DNA from: Vicia villosa
Lineage: Eukaryota; Streptophyta; Magnoliopsida; Fabales; Fabaceae
Reading direction: 5' to 3'
Length of the DNA stretch: 64,000 nt
NCBI RefSeq assembly: GCF_029867415.1
Contig: NC_081183.1
Coordinates: 59,656,336 to 59,720,335 of the forward strand
Below, in pieces: positions 45,020 to 56,642 of the stretch. Both the position numbers and the translations under genes were made by a program. Each line of letters opens with the position of its first letter. The first letter of the stretch is position 1. The notes under the pieces are model-generated. The model did not search any database. It had not been told where the DNA came from and saw only the letters and a list, made by a program, of their open reading frames with translations.

Positions 45020-46270
45020 TCAACCCAGAGTTGATGTTCTCGATTTCAACCCAGAGTTGGTTCTCCTTTCATCTTTTAACCCCGAGTTAATTATTTTTCC
45101 CTCTCACCCAGAGTTGACGGATATTTCTTTTCTTCTTTCCCTCTCACCCAGAGTTGACGGATATTTCTTTTCTTATTTCCCTCTCACCCAGAGTTGACGG
45201 ATATTTCTTTTCTTCTTTCCCTCTCACCCAGAGTTGACGGATATTTCTTTTCTTCTTTCCCTCTCACCCAGAGTTGACGGATATTTCTTTTATTCTTTCC
45301 CACTCAACCCAGAGTTGACGGTTATCTTTTGTCCTTTCCCACTCAACCCAGAGTTGACGGTTATCTCTTATTTCTTTTCTCTCTCAACCCAGAGTTGACG
45401 GCCACCCTTTATTCAATCCAGAATTGACTTCTCTTCCTTTTCCCTCTCACCTAGAGTTGACGGACATTTCTTTTATCCTTTCCCTCTCAACCCAGAGTTG
45501 ACGGTTACCTCATGTCTTTTCCCTCTCACCTAGAGTTGACGGATACTTCTTATTAATCTTCTCTTTCCCACTCAACCCAGAGTTGACGGCTATCATTTGT
45601 CTCTTCCCACTCAACCCAGAGTTGACGGTTATCCTTTATTCAATCCAGAATTGATTTCTTCTTTTCCCTCTCAACCCAGAGTTGACGGTTACCTCATGTC
45701 TTTCCCCTCTCAACCCAGAGTTGAAGGTTGTCTCTTATTTCTCTCTCAACCCAGAGTTGAAGGTTGTCTCCTATTTCCCTCTCAACCCAGAGTTGACGGT
45801 TATCTTTTATCCTTTTCTCACTCAACTCAGAGTTGACGGTTATCTTGTCTTTTCCTACTCAATCCAGAATTGACGGTTATCTTTAATTTCTTTCCCTCTC
45901 AACCCAGAGTTGACGGTTACCTTTTCTCCTTTCCCACTCGACCCAGAGTTGACGGTTATCTTTTGTCTTTCCCACTCATCCCAGAGTTGACGGTTATCTC
46001 TTGTCTTTCCCACTCAACCCCGAGTTGACGGTTATTTCTAATTGTTCATCTTTCCTTCTCTCAACCCAGAGTTGATGTCTATCTCTTGTTTTCAACCCAT
46101 AGTTGATTTCCTTTCCTTGCTTTCTTTGTCAACCCAGAGTTGATGCATCCCTCCCCTTTATTCTTCGACCCAGAGTCGACCCAGTTTTCTTCTTCAACCC
46201 AGAGTTGAGTTCTATTTCATTTCTAACCCAGAGTTAATCCACAGTTGATACAATTTTCTTCAGTGGAGTT
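45020..46270 (+). repeat. CCCAGAGTTGACGG tandem array in the TAT-short 3' region
   Basis: About 30 copies occur over 1.25 kb. The first five units have an exact 40-bp period (units ending at 45120, 45160, 45200, 45240 and 45280), then spacing varies from about 30 to 50. It lies directly before the polypurine tract, as do the arrays in TAT-long and OGRE-1. Confidence 0.9.
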
Positions 46271-46383
46271 GACACCATTTCCTCCCCAGTGGATCACATC
46301 TCTCCTCAGGCAAATTTTCAGGTTCTTTTGGTATTTAATCTTCTTCCACCTTGAATGCGCGAAAGGCTAGCGCCAATCTCGCT

Positions 46384-46414
46384 TTCAGGTTTAAGACGAT
46401 TAAATAGGGGCAGC
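46384..46414 (+). other. TAT-short polypurine tract and conserved upstream sequence
   Basis: AAATAGGGGCAGC directly precedes the 3' LTR; the preceding CAGGTTTAAGACGATT is as in TAT-long. Confidence 0.9.
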
Positions 46415-47196
46415 TGTTGCACCCCAAAATTTGTCCATCCAATTTTACTTCTAACTGGCTTATGTTCCTCGTTTCATCTACATTTACACCTTAGGTCATA
46501 AATAAAATCATGCATTCATCTAATCAATAAATCTGGCATTGGGATTAAGGATGTTGAAGAGCTAGGGTTTACTATACTTCAAGAGAGATCCAAGTTTGTT
46601 TCTTTTACTAATCATGATTGATGAAGTTAGGGTTTTGATGATTCTTCACCAAATTAACAAATTTCTATATGAGAACCTCATTGAAACGATCTTGGTTTAT
46701 TCTCTAATTAATTGAGGTTTGGATTACGAGACATGGTGGCATGGTATTCTTAATATCTATCCCCTTCAAGTGATCAATTCAAGTTTATCTCGATTAATTT
46801 ATGAGACTTTTATCATTACACATAGCCGAACTACGACGCTCTGATTCCTGAGAAGGATACGTAGGCATTAGGTCGCGGGGCCTAAGCGAGCACAACTATT
46901 TAAAATCCTTATTTTCCCCGTGTTTCTTTTTCATTCATTTGCATGCATTCCCTTAGCATTTAGCTTTAGATTTATAGTATACACCCTTTAGATAGCAACA
47001 AACATAGGTGGATACCATCGAGTACGATGGGCGCGAGGGGTGCTAGCACCTTCCCCTCGCGTAACTGACTTCCGTACCCTATCTTTGGTCGAAATACCTC
47101 GTTCTTATTTGTTTTAGGTTTGCTGACGTTCCTTTCCTTTTAGGATAGATATGTTAGTGGCGACTCTGTTGTTCATATTTTCGCGAGCGTGCGACA
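46415..47196 (+). repeat. TAT-short 3' LTR
   Basis: 782 bp, TGTTGCACCCC ... GTGCGACA, with hairpin at 47031-47062. It is about 98 to 99 percent identical to 41139-41919 by eye. Confidence 0.95.
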
Positions 47197-47201
47197 ATGG
47201 G

Positions 47202-49131
47202 ATGGTAGTATCTTCCATCATCATACTCCAAAAGAAATCCAGAAGGTCCAGGGAGCAGCAGCTAGACAATCCTTCTCAAGATCCAGAAAATCAGACTGAA
47301 TCTCCCTTCTGAAAGTTCTCCAGAGCTTCCCAGCAGCTACATGATCCATCTTGGATTCATGAGCAACCTTCAGAACGTCTAAACCTGTTCTGAACTTGTT
47401 AGATATAAACTCAAAACTTGCATCAACAGAAGGTCTACGGGTTTAGATTTTGGAGGTGAGATGGGATTTTGAAGATTGAGAGAGTAGATTGGCTTATTTG
47501 GGTGATAGAAGGCATATGGATGAGGGACTCTATCCAGAACAAATAATGTTTCAGAAGAGGGTGGTTGAGAGGATTCAGCTTCAAGGTCTGAGTCTAACAC
47601 AACAATAACAGGGTTAGAAGTTGGTTTAGGTTTACGATATTTATTCATAAGGTTGGTGAAAGAATGAGAATCAGAGGGTTCAGAAGATGAAGGAGAGAAA
47701 TTGCAATACACAGCAGTGTCTACAAGGGTGAAGTTGGAATGTGGAGGAGGTTGAGAATTAGATACAGTGGTGTGAGGGGGAATATGGTGTTTAAGGGTGT
47801 GGCTTCAAAGATTGGTTCAGAAACTGGAGGTTCAGAATCAAGAATAGGCGTAGTGCCTTTAGACTTGGGTGAAGAAGGAGGTGTGAGAAGTTTGGTGATT
47901 GGAGGAGGTTTAGCAGGGGCTTTTATTGGGGGTTTTTTCTGGTTGAATTTTTGGGGTAGCTTCTGTTGATACAACATTTGAATTTAAAACAGGAGCAGAA
48001 CTAGGTTCTGAAATTACAATACCTGAAGTGCGCTGCTTCTTCTTAGCAGGTCCTTGTCCAACTGTCTTTCTCTTCTTCTCCTTATGCTCAACTATCTTCT
48101 ACTTTCCTTTCAAGATTTCCTTCTTCTTTTCTTTTTCAAATTCTTCCTCCTGTAACTTCTTCTCTTCTTCGCTCTTTTCATCTTCTTTCTTTTTCTTATC
48201 TTTCTTCTTCTGCTTTTTCTTTTCTACTTATCTTTCTTCCTTCTGTTTCTTCTTCTCATCTTCCTTCTGTTCTTCACTGATTGTTAGAAGATCCAATTTT
48301 CTCTTTGTTCTTCTTTCTTTTTCTGCTTCTACTTCTAGACCTTGAGTATCAGAAGTATCAATTTTCTGGTTGTTTATCCAAACAGGATGACACACAGAAC
48401 CAGCTTCCTTGTGCATGGCAATATATCTAACAATAACTTCTAGACGTTCATTCCTGAAGAACACCTCAAAGTCAGCCAGAACAGGACCTCTTTTGGACCT
48501 AACTTCTGTGTTTACTTGAGGAGTAGAATCAATAGACTTGATTATGCCCATTTTCTTCAGAGTATGAGCATTCAGAGTACTTCCAATAATGGTGTAAAGA
48601 TTGTTGATTATGCCACCGTTCTCCAGATTTTCAACAATCTTTGTCCGAACTAGAAGAATTGTAATTATCCTTCCAAAAGGAATAACGTTCCTCTTTTTGT
48701 TTTGATACTGCAGCCTGTTTTCTTCTCTAGAATCATTCACAGCATGCCACATGTGATTGAATATGATGAAGGGAAGATCCACCTTGATTTGTTAACCAAT
48801 ACAATACATAATGTATTGTTGGTCCTTGTTTAAGTTTGATGAACTTGTTGATTTTCTGTGGTAGAAGCAACCCAGAAGGATCTTAGTCCATACCTTGTAT
48901 ATAGGTTTCAGATCATTAACTTCCTTTGACTTCTTTCCATTCTGAAAGATCTCAGCATAAACAGCATCCCAATCAGTTCTGGGAGTTGCTTCAGTAACAC
49001 CTTCAACATTCATCAACCTAAACAACTTCCTTATGAGGGGTTATGTAATTGAGAAGATTTCACCATGAACTATGGATAGAATTGCTTTAGGCATAACGGT
49101 TGTGTAATACGGTGTACTGACTTTTAAGAAA
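47202..49131 (-). pseudogene. SIRE-C extra (env-like) ORF, N-terminal and middle part
   Basis: Open blocks 49025-48792, 48782-48228, 47977-47720 and 47711-47379 follow the order of the SIRE-A ORF (2679-4061, then 1000-2535). The conserved FYHRKS, FNHMW and IPFGRIIT segments are present, followed by a Lys/Glu-rich hinge and a Ser/Pro-rich region. A TAA near 48787, others near 48228 and 48100, and frame changes break it. OGRE-1 cuts the N-terminal end at 49131, and TAT-short cuts the C-terminal end. Confidence 0.82.
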
Positions 49132-49242
49132 TGTCGCGGTAAGCAAGAGTCGCCACCGACTTTTATTTTATCCAAATTATCAGAAAGGCTAAAAGAACAG
49201 GAAAAACCTTTTAAATAAAAAACTGAGTTCGGGGGGTAATTT

Positions 49243-49275
49243 ATGCAAAGGGAAGGTGTAAGGCACCCTTTGCAT
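49243..49275 (-). other. Conserved U5 hairpin, OGRE-1 LTR
   Basis: ATGCAAAGGG and CCCTTTGCAT form a perfect 10-bp stem around the 13-base loop (sense) TGCCTTACACCTT. Several stem pairs differ from those of the TAT elements on both sides, so pairing is kept although the bases changed. Confidence 0.75.
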
Positions 49276-51721
49276 CCATGGTTTTACATGGGCTCTTAAT
49301 TGCTTTGCTCTTTTGAAAGAAAAAATTGTAGAAAAGAAATAAGACTTTAGCTTGTAAATAAGTGTAGCTTTTGAAAGTTTTTGAGAAAAGGGTAGAAAAA
49401 GTTTTTAAACCAGAGCATGCAATTAAGGGAAAATTACCAGGTTAGATGAAAAATGTTCTTTTAGCCTTTCAGGGCTATCCCTACCATAAGAGGGTAAGGA
49501 AGTCCTTTGATTTGGAGGATGAAGGGTCGTCGAACCATCGTTCGCCACAAGACTGTCCCATTCCATAGAGGGGCAGAGAGTCTAAGGGAAGGATCAGAAT
49601 AGACTTTTTCGTTTAGGCAACCAGAGGATACCTCAGCGCTTCGTAGGCAACTTCGAGGGACGAGGTCATATTTGGCGAATCGGAGGCAGCATCAATAGGG
49701 ACTTATGACCTTTGAATGAACCGAGGGCAACATCGATGAGGTATCCTCATATTCGAGGGACTTTGGCTATTCTGCATTAAAACACAAGGCAACAGGCAAC
49801 AAGCAACAAGAGGGGTACCATAAAAGGTGGGTGTGTGCAACAATCACGTGACTAGATTCAGAATAAATTATCTTATAATTAATTATTCTAATTCAATTCA
49901 ATGGTTACACTCCCTAGAATTACGAACCACACAATATTATAATGACAGGTTAAGTGCCTTCAAGGCCAAACAATACACCAGGAAGCAGTTACAAAAATAT
50001 TATGGGGAAGGGCAAAAAGAAACCAAGGGACCAGTAGGGCAATAGGTCTAACATAAATAATAATTAAGAGAGAAAAATAAATGAGGTTAGGTTTTAGGGT
50101 TACCGAATATTGAGTTTTGACGGTTGGCTAACCCTGAAAATTCGGAAAAAGAAAACAAATACAAAGGGGTGAGTGCATTATCAATTCGTTGACAGATAAA
50201 GCTAACCCTAATTTAATAAAAAATGGCAAAAGAAAATTGAAAATAGAATATAGAATGAATACTTAAAATAAATATGAGGTAGGACTTAGCTTTTTGATTT
50301 GATTTGATATGGTTCGTAGTCGGAGATAGCCTCGAGGTTAACCCTGAAAATTGGCCAAGGCAGACAGAAAAAGAAGTGAGTGTAGGCAGAGTTCATTATA
50401 TTTGAAGGCAAACCCTAATTTTAACTAAAATAACAAATATTTAAATGAGGATTAAATCGGGACTTAGCTTCGTAGTAGGCGTGACGCGTAGTCGGAGGAA
50501 ACCCTGTTGCTAACCCTGATAAAACGCACAAAGAAATATTTTTTCAGTGTATGGCTAATTCTCCGTAAACCCTGATTAGGGCACGAATTAAATAAAATAA
50601 AAGATTACCTAATTTAATTAATTATTGGTTTTTCAACCTAATTAAGTAAATCGAGAGAAAAATAAATTTCGATTAAATGTATGATCTTACTATAAATTTT
50701 TTATTAATTAAAAGAAAGTAATGGTAATTTATTAAATTATTTAAATAAAATAAATCAATTTAAATCAAATAAAAAATAAAATAAATAAAATAAAGATTTA
50801 ACTTTAATATTTGTGAAAAAATAAATTTTAGAAAAAAAAAACTGTTTAAGGAAATTATTAAAGGTTTTATAATAAAACAATATATAAACAAATAAAAATA
50901 AGTTGTGTAATAAAAAAAATTGGAAAATACTTAACTTTCGGTCCAGTGTGGCTAGCGTGTATGACGTATGATGCACCTTCGCTTTCGCATGCGTTAGATC
51001 TGGAACTAATGAAATCAAGTGGCTTGGAATGAAAGGGAGCATCATAGCTCCGTGCGTCTTAATCCACTGGATCCAGCTGTTCCAATTTGAAAAAACGCGC
51101 GCGGACCGGCCAGTCAGGAGGAGACACGTATCGTCTTCTTCCTTGGAATTTCTGAAACAAGCTTTTTACAGCGCTTGTTGCAGGTACGCTGTAAAATCTT
51201 ATTCCTTTTACACCTGCAACAAATACAAAGCATCCAAAACGCCACAAAAATCTTTCGCGACTATATGATTGGGATCGTCCAGTGTCCCTGAATCCAATTG
51301 TGGTCCTGATTTGGCCTAATGTTGGCTATATCGTAAAGCCCCAAATCAAAACCTCGAAACCCTAATAATGGCTTTAGGCTCAAACATGCACAGAAAGGTA
51401 ATTAAACATCCAGAAACCATAAACACAACCAAAAAATCATGAATATGCAAACAAAAAGTGTTTACATGGCGTGAATCAATGGAATCGAAGAAACTTAAAA
51501 ACCGATGCAAACCTTGAATTCTGGGCACGTGTTCTTGATGATTCAAGACTTGGAAAGGATTGAGACAGCTTCAGGGAGGATCACAAAAGGTGTTTAGATG
51601 CTTAATTCCTCTTGAATCGGCCTGCAATTAGAAATTCGATATTGGAATTTTCTTGAGTTTTACAAGCTCTGTTAGGGTTCTTGTCACTCTCTAAAAATCG
51701 TCCTTGAGGTTTGTGAATGTT

Positions 51722-51735
51722 GTGTATATATAGGA
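51722..51735 (-). promoter_or_regulatory. TATA box of the OGRE-1 LTR
   Basis: In sense CCTATATATACAC; it probably sets the RNA start about 30 bases downstream, at about 51695. Confidence 0.55.
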
Positions 51736-52129
51736 GTATGATTAGGTCGACAAAACAGGAACAAATCTTCTTGAATCCATGATTGAGAAATTGAAGAAAT
51801 TTGATTTGTAAATATTTCAATCTTTTATAATCAATATATTTTTGCACAAATTTGGACAGAATTGTGGTATATTTTAAAGCTTGGTTCTGATTGAAAATCT
51901 CCTTGTAATCAATTCTTTGCATATTTCCCAAATTATTTGATTTAAATCACATTTTAAGTGAATAAATTCAATAAAAAAATCAAATAATTGTCATAAATTC
52001 GTGGGTTTAGATTTGGAGCTCCTTGAGGACTTGAAGAACAAGTTTGGGCCATAAAAGGTTGGGCCTCTTTGTAAAAATATTTATTTTGAATATTTTTTCT
52101 TCACATTTTTCCCTCCAAAATGGTCCAAC

Positions 52130-52600
52130 TTTGACAAGGCCTATCTCCCTCAATTTTTTAGGTATGGAGGAGATCTAGGACTTTTTAGAAACCTTAAAGA
52201 GTCCTCTAACCAGTGTTTTTGGTCACATATCAAAATAATTTTCCATGCTCCTTGTGTGTTCTTTTGAAAAAAGTGACTTTTGGTTGACTTTTGAAAACAA
52301 CCTATAATGTTTTGGTCCATATCTCTCAAATGAAGCATTTTTAGACTTGGCATGTGAGAGACAAAATTGTAGAGAATCAAATTTCCTTCAAAATGAGCTT
52401 TGAATGGAAAATTTGTGATGTTCCATGTAGGAGTTATGGCTGGTCAAAGTTTAGTTGACTTCTCTTGATGAACCATGACCAATTCTTGATCAAATGGTGA
52501 ATGATACTTCAAAATAAGGATGTTGACAAAATTCAGGAGTTTTGACTGTACTTTAACCACAGTTGACTTTTAGGTCAAACTAGTCGACTGTTGACTTCCT
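52130..52600 (-). promoter_or_regulatory. W-box-like motifs in the OGRE-1 U3
   Basis: About nine TTGAC/GTCAA cores occur in 470 bases (near 52131, 52278, 52443, 52453, 52513, 52543, 52563, 52574, 52590), several times the chance expectation. The densest part resembles the TAT-long cluster at 10888-10930. WRKY binding is inferred. Confidence 0.4.
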
Positions 52601-52832
52601 GAGCAATTGAGTGATCAATCTTTTGAATTGAGCCTTGAATTTTGTCATGGAGGTAGTTTGGAATATCATAAACCATATGAGGTGTATTGGAGCTTTTGAT
52701 CCATTGATTTTTCCTTAGAACAACAAAACCCTAGTTCTTGAACCTTGTTTAGGAGAGAGTGTCTTTGAGCTTTGTACCTTGATTTGAATTTTGAATAGGA
52801 GAAATAGTATAGGAAAATTTTGGGGTATAACA

Positions 52833-52863
52833 GCTGCCCCTATTCAATTTTCTTAAACCTGAA
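52833..52863 (-). other. OGRE-1 polypurine tract and conserved upstream sequence
   Basis: In sense AATAGGGGCAGC directly before the 3' LTR, preceded by CAGGTTTAAGAAAATTG, nearly as in TAT-long and TAT-short. Confidence 0.88.
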
Positions 52864-53059
52864 GATGTAGAGTGGTTTGTACGCCAGTCGGTATCTGAAG
52901 GTGGAAGATGATTGAACACTAGAATACCAAGAAATTTGCCCTTGTCGGAGATGGGCTTAAAGATGCCATCCAGGTGTTTGGAGAAGATGTATGATTGAGA
53001 TGGGCTTGAAGACTCCATCCAACTTGATAGACTTGAGAGTCAGAATACGTCGTACGTTA

Positions 53060-53725
53060 GGCCGTTTCTAAAGAATAGACTTAGGTTGAGTTGTACGTTA
53101 GACTGGGTCTAGTTTGCATCAGAAGATGTTTGGAAAACCGTGCGTTAGGCTGAAGGATGTGTCGTACGTCAGATCAGATCCAATTTGCATCCATAGATGT
53201 CTGGGAAACCGTGCGTTAGGTCGAAGGATGAGTCGTGCGTTAGACTAAATCCAATTTGCATCCGTAGATGTCTGGAAAATCGTGCGTTAGGTTGAAGGAT
53301 GAGTCGTGCGTTAGACTAAATCCAAATTGCATCCGTAGATGTCTGGAAAACCGTGCGTTAGGTTGAAGGACGAGTCATGCGTTAGACTAAATCCAAATTG
53401 CATCCGTAGATGTCTGGAAAACCGTGCGTTAGGTTGAAGGACGAGTCGTGCTTTAGACTAATCCCTTTTGCATCCGTAGATGTCTGGAAGGCCGTGCGTT
53501 AGGTTGAAGGATGAGTCGTGCATTAGACTAAATCCAAATTGCATCCGTAGATGTCTGGAAAACTGTGCGTTAGGTTGAAGGATGAGTCGTGCGTTAGACT
53601 AAATCCAAATTGCATCCATAGATGTCTGGAAAACCGTGCGTTAGGTTGAAGGATGAGTCGTGCGTTAGAATAAATCCAAATTGCATCCATAGATGTCTAT
53701 AAAACCGTGCGTTAGGTTGAACTTT
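53060..53725. repeat. 71-bp tandem repeat in the OGRE-1 3' untranslated region
   Basis: About nine units contain GTGCGTTAGG, starting at 53140, 53211, 53282, 53353, 53424, 53494, 53565, 53636 and 53707 (spacing 71 with one 70). Each unit has two related half-motifs, GTGCGTTAGGTTGAA and GTGCGTTAGACTAA. Confidence 0.93.
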
Positions 53726-54779
53726 GAATAAGATTCGAATCTTCGTAATGTACCTGTCAAATATTTTCAGTTTTTATGCAATGTTATGGTGTATGAGCTA
53801 TGTGTTCCTCACAAGAAATGAGGAATATGCATATGAGGTAATGTATGCGATGCATAAATATGTTTATAATTTATGTTTCTTGGAACATCTTGATTGAGAA
53901 GATAGATCTTTCTGTTGATGATCTTATCTTGGAGATGCTCGGTTGGGGATTTATGATTTCTGCTTGGGGATGATCAATGACTTGATATACCCTGACGGGG
54001 GATGAAAGATGTCGGAGAACAGGCAGATTTGGAGATGTAAACTCTATTGGGGAGCCGTATCTTTTGTTGGGAGTATTTGGAGATGATTACTCTATGGGGA
54101 TTCTTCCAGATTATTGACTCTGCGGGAGGACTTCTGGATTACTTTAGACATTGTCTATTTGCCTATCCTATCTTTTTACTAATCATAAGATATTTTGCAA
54201 AAGGAAAGATAAATGATAATCATGTTCATATGCATATGTTCATTCAAAATTATCATTGGACGTTTACGTATTCGAGAAAGAGAAGAACTCAGAAACATAG
54301 AAAGAAAGATAACTTGTATTAAGAAAAAACCGTGAATAGGCAAAATAATAAGAGCACATTTGTGTGTTTTTTAGGAAGGTACAAAAGTAAAACAAAAGAA
54401 AAAATAGCTATATGGAATAATCCTATTAAGATTCAATTCTGCTATTGCTAATATGTCTTGGAGCATCTCATCCCTTGCTTGTTGGAGAAAAATGACTGAA
54501 CTGGTCCGTGCCTTTTGATCTTGATATTATTGATGGAATTGAATGATGGATGATCTGAACGAGACATAGTCGTACGCTTTAATCCTTAACTTTTGCCTAG
54601 GCCACCCTTTCAGGTTTTTAGCCTACCAGGATACCCTTTTTTGCCCAAGTCGCCCTTTCAGGTTTTCAACTTGCCGGGTGTACATTTTTATATATATATC
54701 CCTAACTTTTGCCCGAACCCTTTTGGTTCGCCGGGATGCCCTTAATTTTTCCTAGGTACGTCGACCTAGCGGGCCGTAT
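53726..54779 (-). other. OGRE-1 3' non-coding region between pol and the repeat array
   Basis: No coding frame. A GTCGCCCTTTCAGG / GCCACCCTTTCAGG motif is repeated near 54605 and 54648 with CCTACCAGG or CTTGCCGGG following. Pol ends at 54780. Confidence 0.7.
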
Positions 54780-56276
54780 TTATGCGTAGTATTTTTTGAC
54801 TATGTCTGCGTTCACAGGCTGTGGAAAGTCTTCTCCGTCCATAGTAGTGAGTATCATTGCTCCTCTAGAGAAGATTTTCTTGATTACAAATGGTCCCTCA
54901 TAGGTGGGAGTCCACTTACTCCTAAGATCACCTTGTGGTATAATAATCCTCTTTATGACCAAGTCACCAGTCTGGTATGCTTGTTACTTGACTCTCTTGT
55001 TAAATGCCTTGATCATACGTTTCTGGTATAAATGCCCATGACAAACAGCCACGAGCCTCTTCTCATCAATCAGGTTTATCTGGTCCAGTCGAGTCTGAAT
55101 CCATTCGTCTTCATCTAACTCTGCATCTTTTATGATCCTCAAAGACGGAATCTGAACTTCAATCGGTAACACAGCTTCCATGCCATAAACTAGTGAGAAT
55201 GGGGTTGCCCTAGTTGAGGTACGTGCTGAGGTACGGTAACCATGAAGAGCAAATGGTAACATCTCATGCCAATCCTTATAGGTCGCCGTCATTTTCTGTA
55301 CAATCTTCTTTATGTTCTTGTTGGCGGCCTCCAAAGCACCATTCATCTTTGGTCTGTATGGTGGAGAATTGTGGTGCTTGATATTGAACTGCATGCAGAG
55401 CTCAGTAATCATCTTGTTATTCAAATTGGTACCATTGTCTGTGATAATCCTTTCGAGGATGCCATATCGACAGATGAGATTGTGCTTTATGAATCGAACC
55501 ACCACGTTCTTGGTAACGGAGGCGAATGATGCAACCTCTGCCCATTTGGTGAAGTAATCAATGGCCACAAGGATGAAACGGTGTCCATTGGAAGCAGTAG
55601 GTTTGATTTCCCTGATCATATCAATGCCTGACATTGCAAAAGGCCAAGGAGCAGTCAGAACATTCAGTGGAACTGGCGGTACGTGTACTTTGTCAGCATA
55701 GATCTGACACTTGTGGCAAGTTCTAGAATGCTGATGGCAGTCAGTTTCCATAGTAGACCAGTAGTAACCCGCTCTCAGAATCTTTTTAGCCATAGTATGT
55801 CCACTAGAATGAGTTCCAAAGGTGCCGTCATGCATGTCTTCCATAATCTCTTCTGCTTCCTTCTTGTTCACACCACGAAGCAAAGTTGAATCATGGTTGC
55901 GCTTGTATAAGGTGCCATTACTCAGGAAGAACTTTGAAGCAAACCTTCTCAATAACTTCTTGTCATTGATAGATGCCCCTTCAGGGTATTCCTGAGCTTC
56001 GAGGTATCTTTTTACTTCATGAAACCATGGTTTTTCTTCGACCTCGTCAGTAGCTATCTCGTAACAGTATGTCGGTTCGTCGTGTCTTTTAATAATAACT
56101 ATAGGAGCCTCGTTGTCCCATCTGACCTTGAACATGGATGACATAGTAGCTAATGCGTCTGCCAGTTGATTCTCTTCTCGGGGAATATGTTCAAACGTAA
56201 TCTCTTCGAAGTGTGGAATCAAAGATAGCACCAAATCTTTGTAAGGCATGAGATTAGGATGTTTCGTGTACCATTA
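54780..56276 (-). pseudogene. OGRE-1 integrase
   Basis: The main block (56249-54984, 421 residues) begins with the last part of the second RNase H (ADALA) and then has the zinc site H147/H151/C178/C181 and the integrase triad D210, D271, E307 (D-60-D-35-E), all intact. A Gly-rich C-terminal segment (FVIKKIF, 54962-54780) follows an in-frame TAA at 54984-54986. Another TAA is at 56274-56276. It would join element DNA to the genome, but this copy cannot be made whole. Confidence 0.9.
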
Positions 56277-56642
56277 TCCTTTGATTTGACTAATTACTAG
56301 GGCTGAATCCCCATATACTTCCAAGAATTTGATTCTTAAGTCAATAGCAGCTCTGAGACCTAATATACATGCTTCATATTCATCCATATTGTTGGTACAG
56401 TCGAAACATAGTCTTGCTGTGAACGGGGTGTGTCAACCTGCAGGAGAGATAATCACAACGCCAATACCATTACCAAGTGTGTTTGAAGCTCCGTCAAAAA
56501 CCATAGTCCATCGGGAGCCAGGCTGTTCATAATCAGTTACGAGCATAACATCTTCATTTGGAAATTCAAAACTCATAGATTGATAATCGTCTACGGCTTG
56601 CGGAGCCAAATGATCTGCTAACACACTTCCTTTGATTGCCTT
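56277..56642 (-). pseudogene. OGRE-1 second (archaeal-type) RNase H domain
   Basis: Segments WTMVFDGASN, DEYEACILGLRAA and EVYGDSALV carry the expected acidic residues of the additional RNase H known from the Tat/Ogre lineage. A TGA at 56433-56435 (from CGA by a C to T change) and the flanking stops at 56643-56645 and 56274-56276 break it. Confidence 0.82.

Larger units (their letters stand above)
41139..47196 (+). mobile_element. TAT-short: non-coding Ogre/Tat-related retrotransposon with 782-bp LTRs
   Basis: It reads on the plus strand: 5' LTR 41139-41919, primer site 41922-41939, internal region to 46414, 3' LTR 46415-47196. The LTRs differ at roughly a dozen sites by eye. There is no gag or pol homology in 4.5 kb. 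Leader, primer site, polypurine region, R/U5 end and parts of the interior match TAT-long closely, yet the LTR is 3.5 kb shorter. It is inserted in the SIRE-C extra ORF on the opposite strand. Confidence 0.94.
49132..52832 (-). repeat. OGRE-1 3' LTR
   Basis: 3701 bp. Sense start is TGTTATACCCC (52832) and end is ...GCGACA (49132). U3 holds many TTGAC cores (about 52130-52600), a TATATATA box at 51733-51724, then about 2.6 kb of R/U5 with hairpin 49243-49275 and U5 primer-like AGAGTCGCCA (49146-49155). The remainder is AT-rich without a supported ORF. Confidence 0.9.

Noticed and set aside
48028..48345. Phe/Ser-rich plus-strand frame of 105 codons
   Set aside because: It is the antisense of the Lys/Glu-rich hinge of the SIRE-C extra ORF.
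53060..53725. Regular 71-bp repeats considered as a CRISPR-like array
   Set aside because: Repeats are head to tail with no unique spacers, in a plant retrotransposon 3' region; it is an ordinary tandem repeat.
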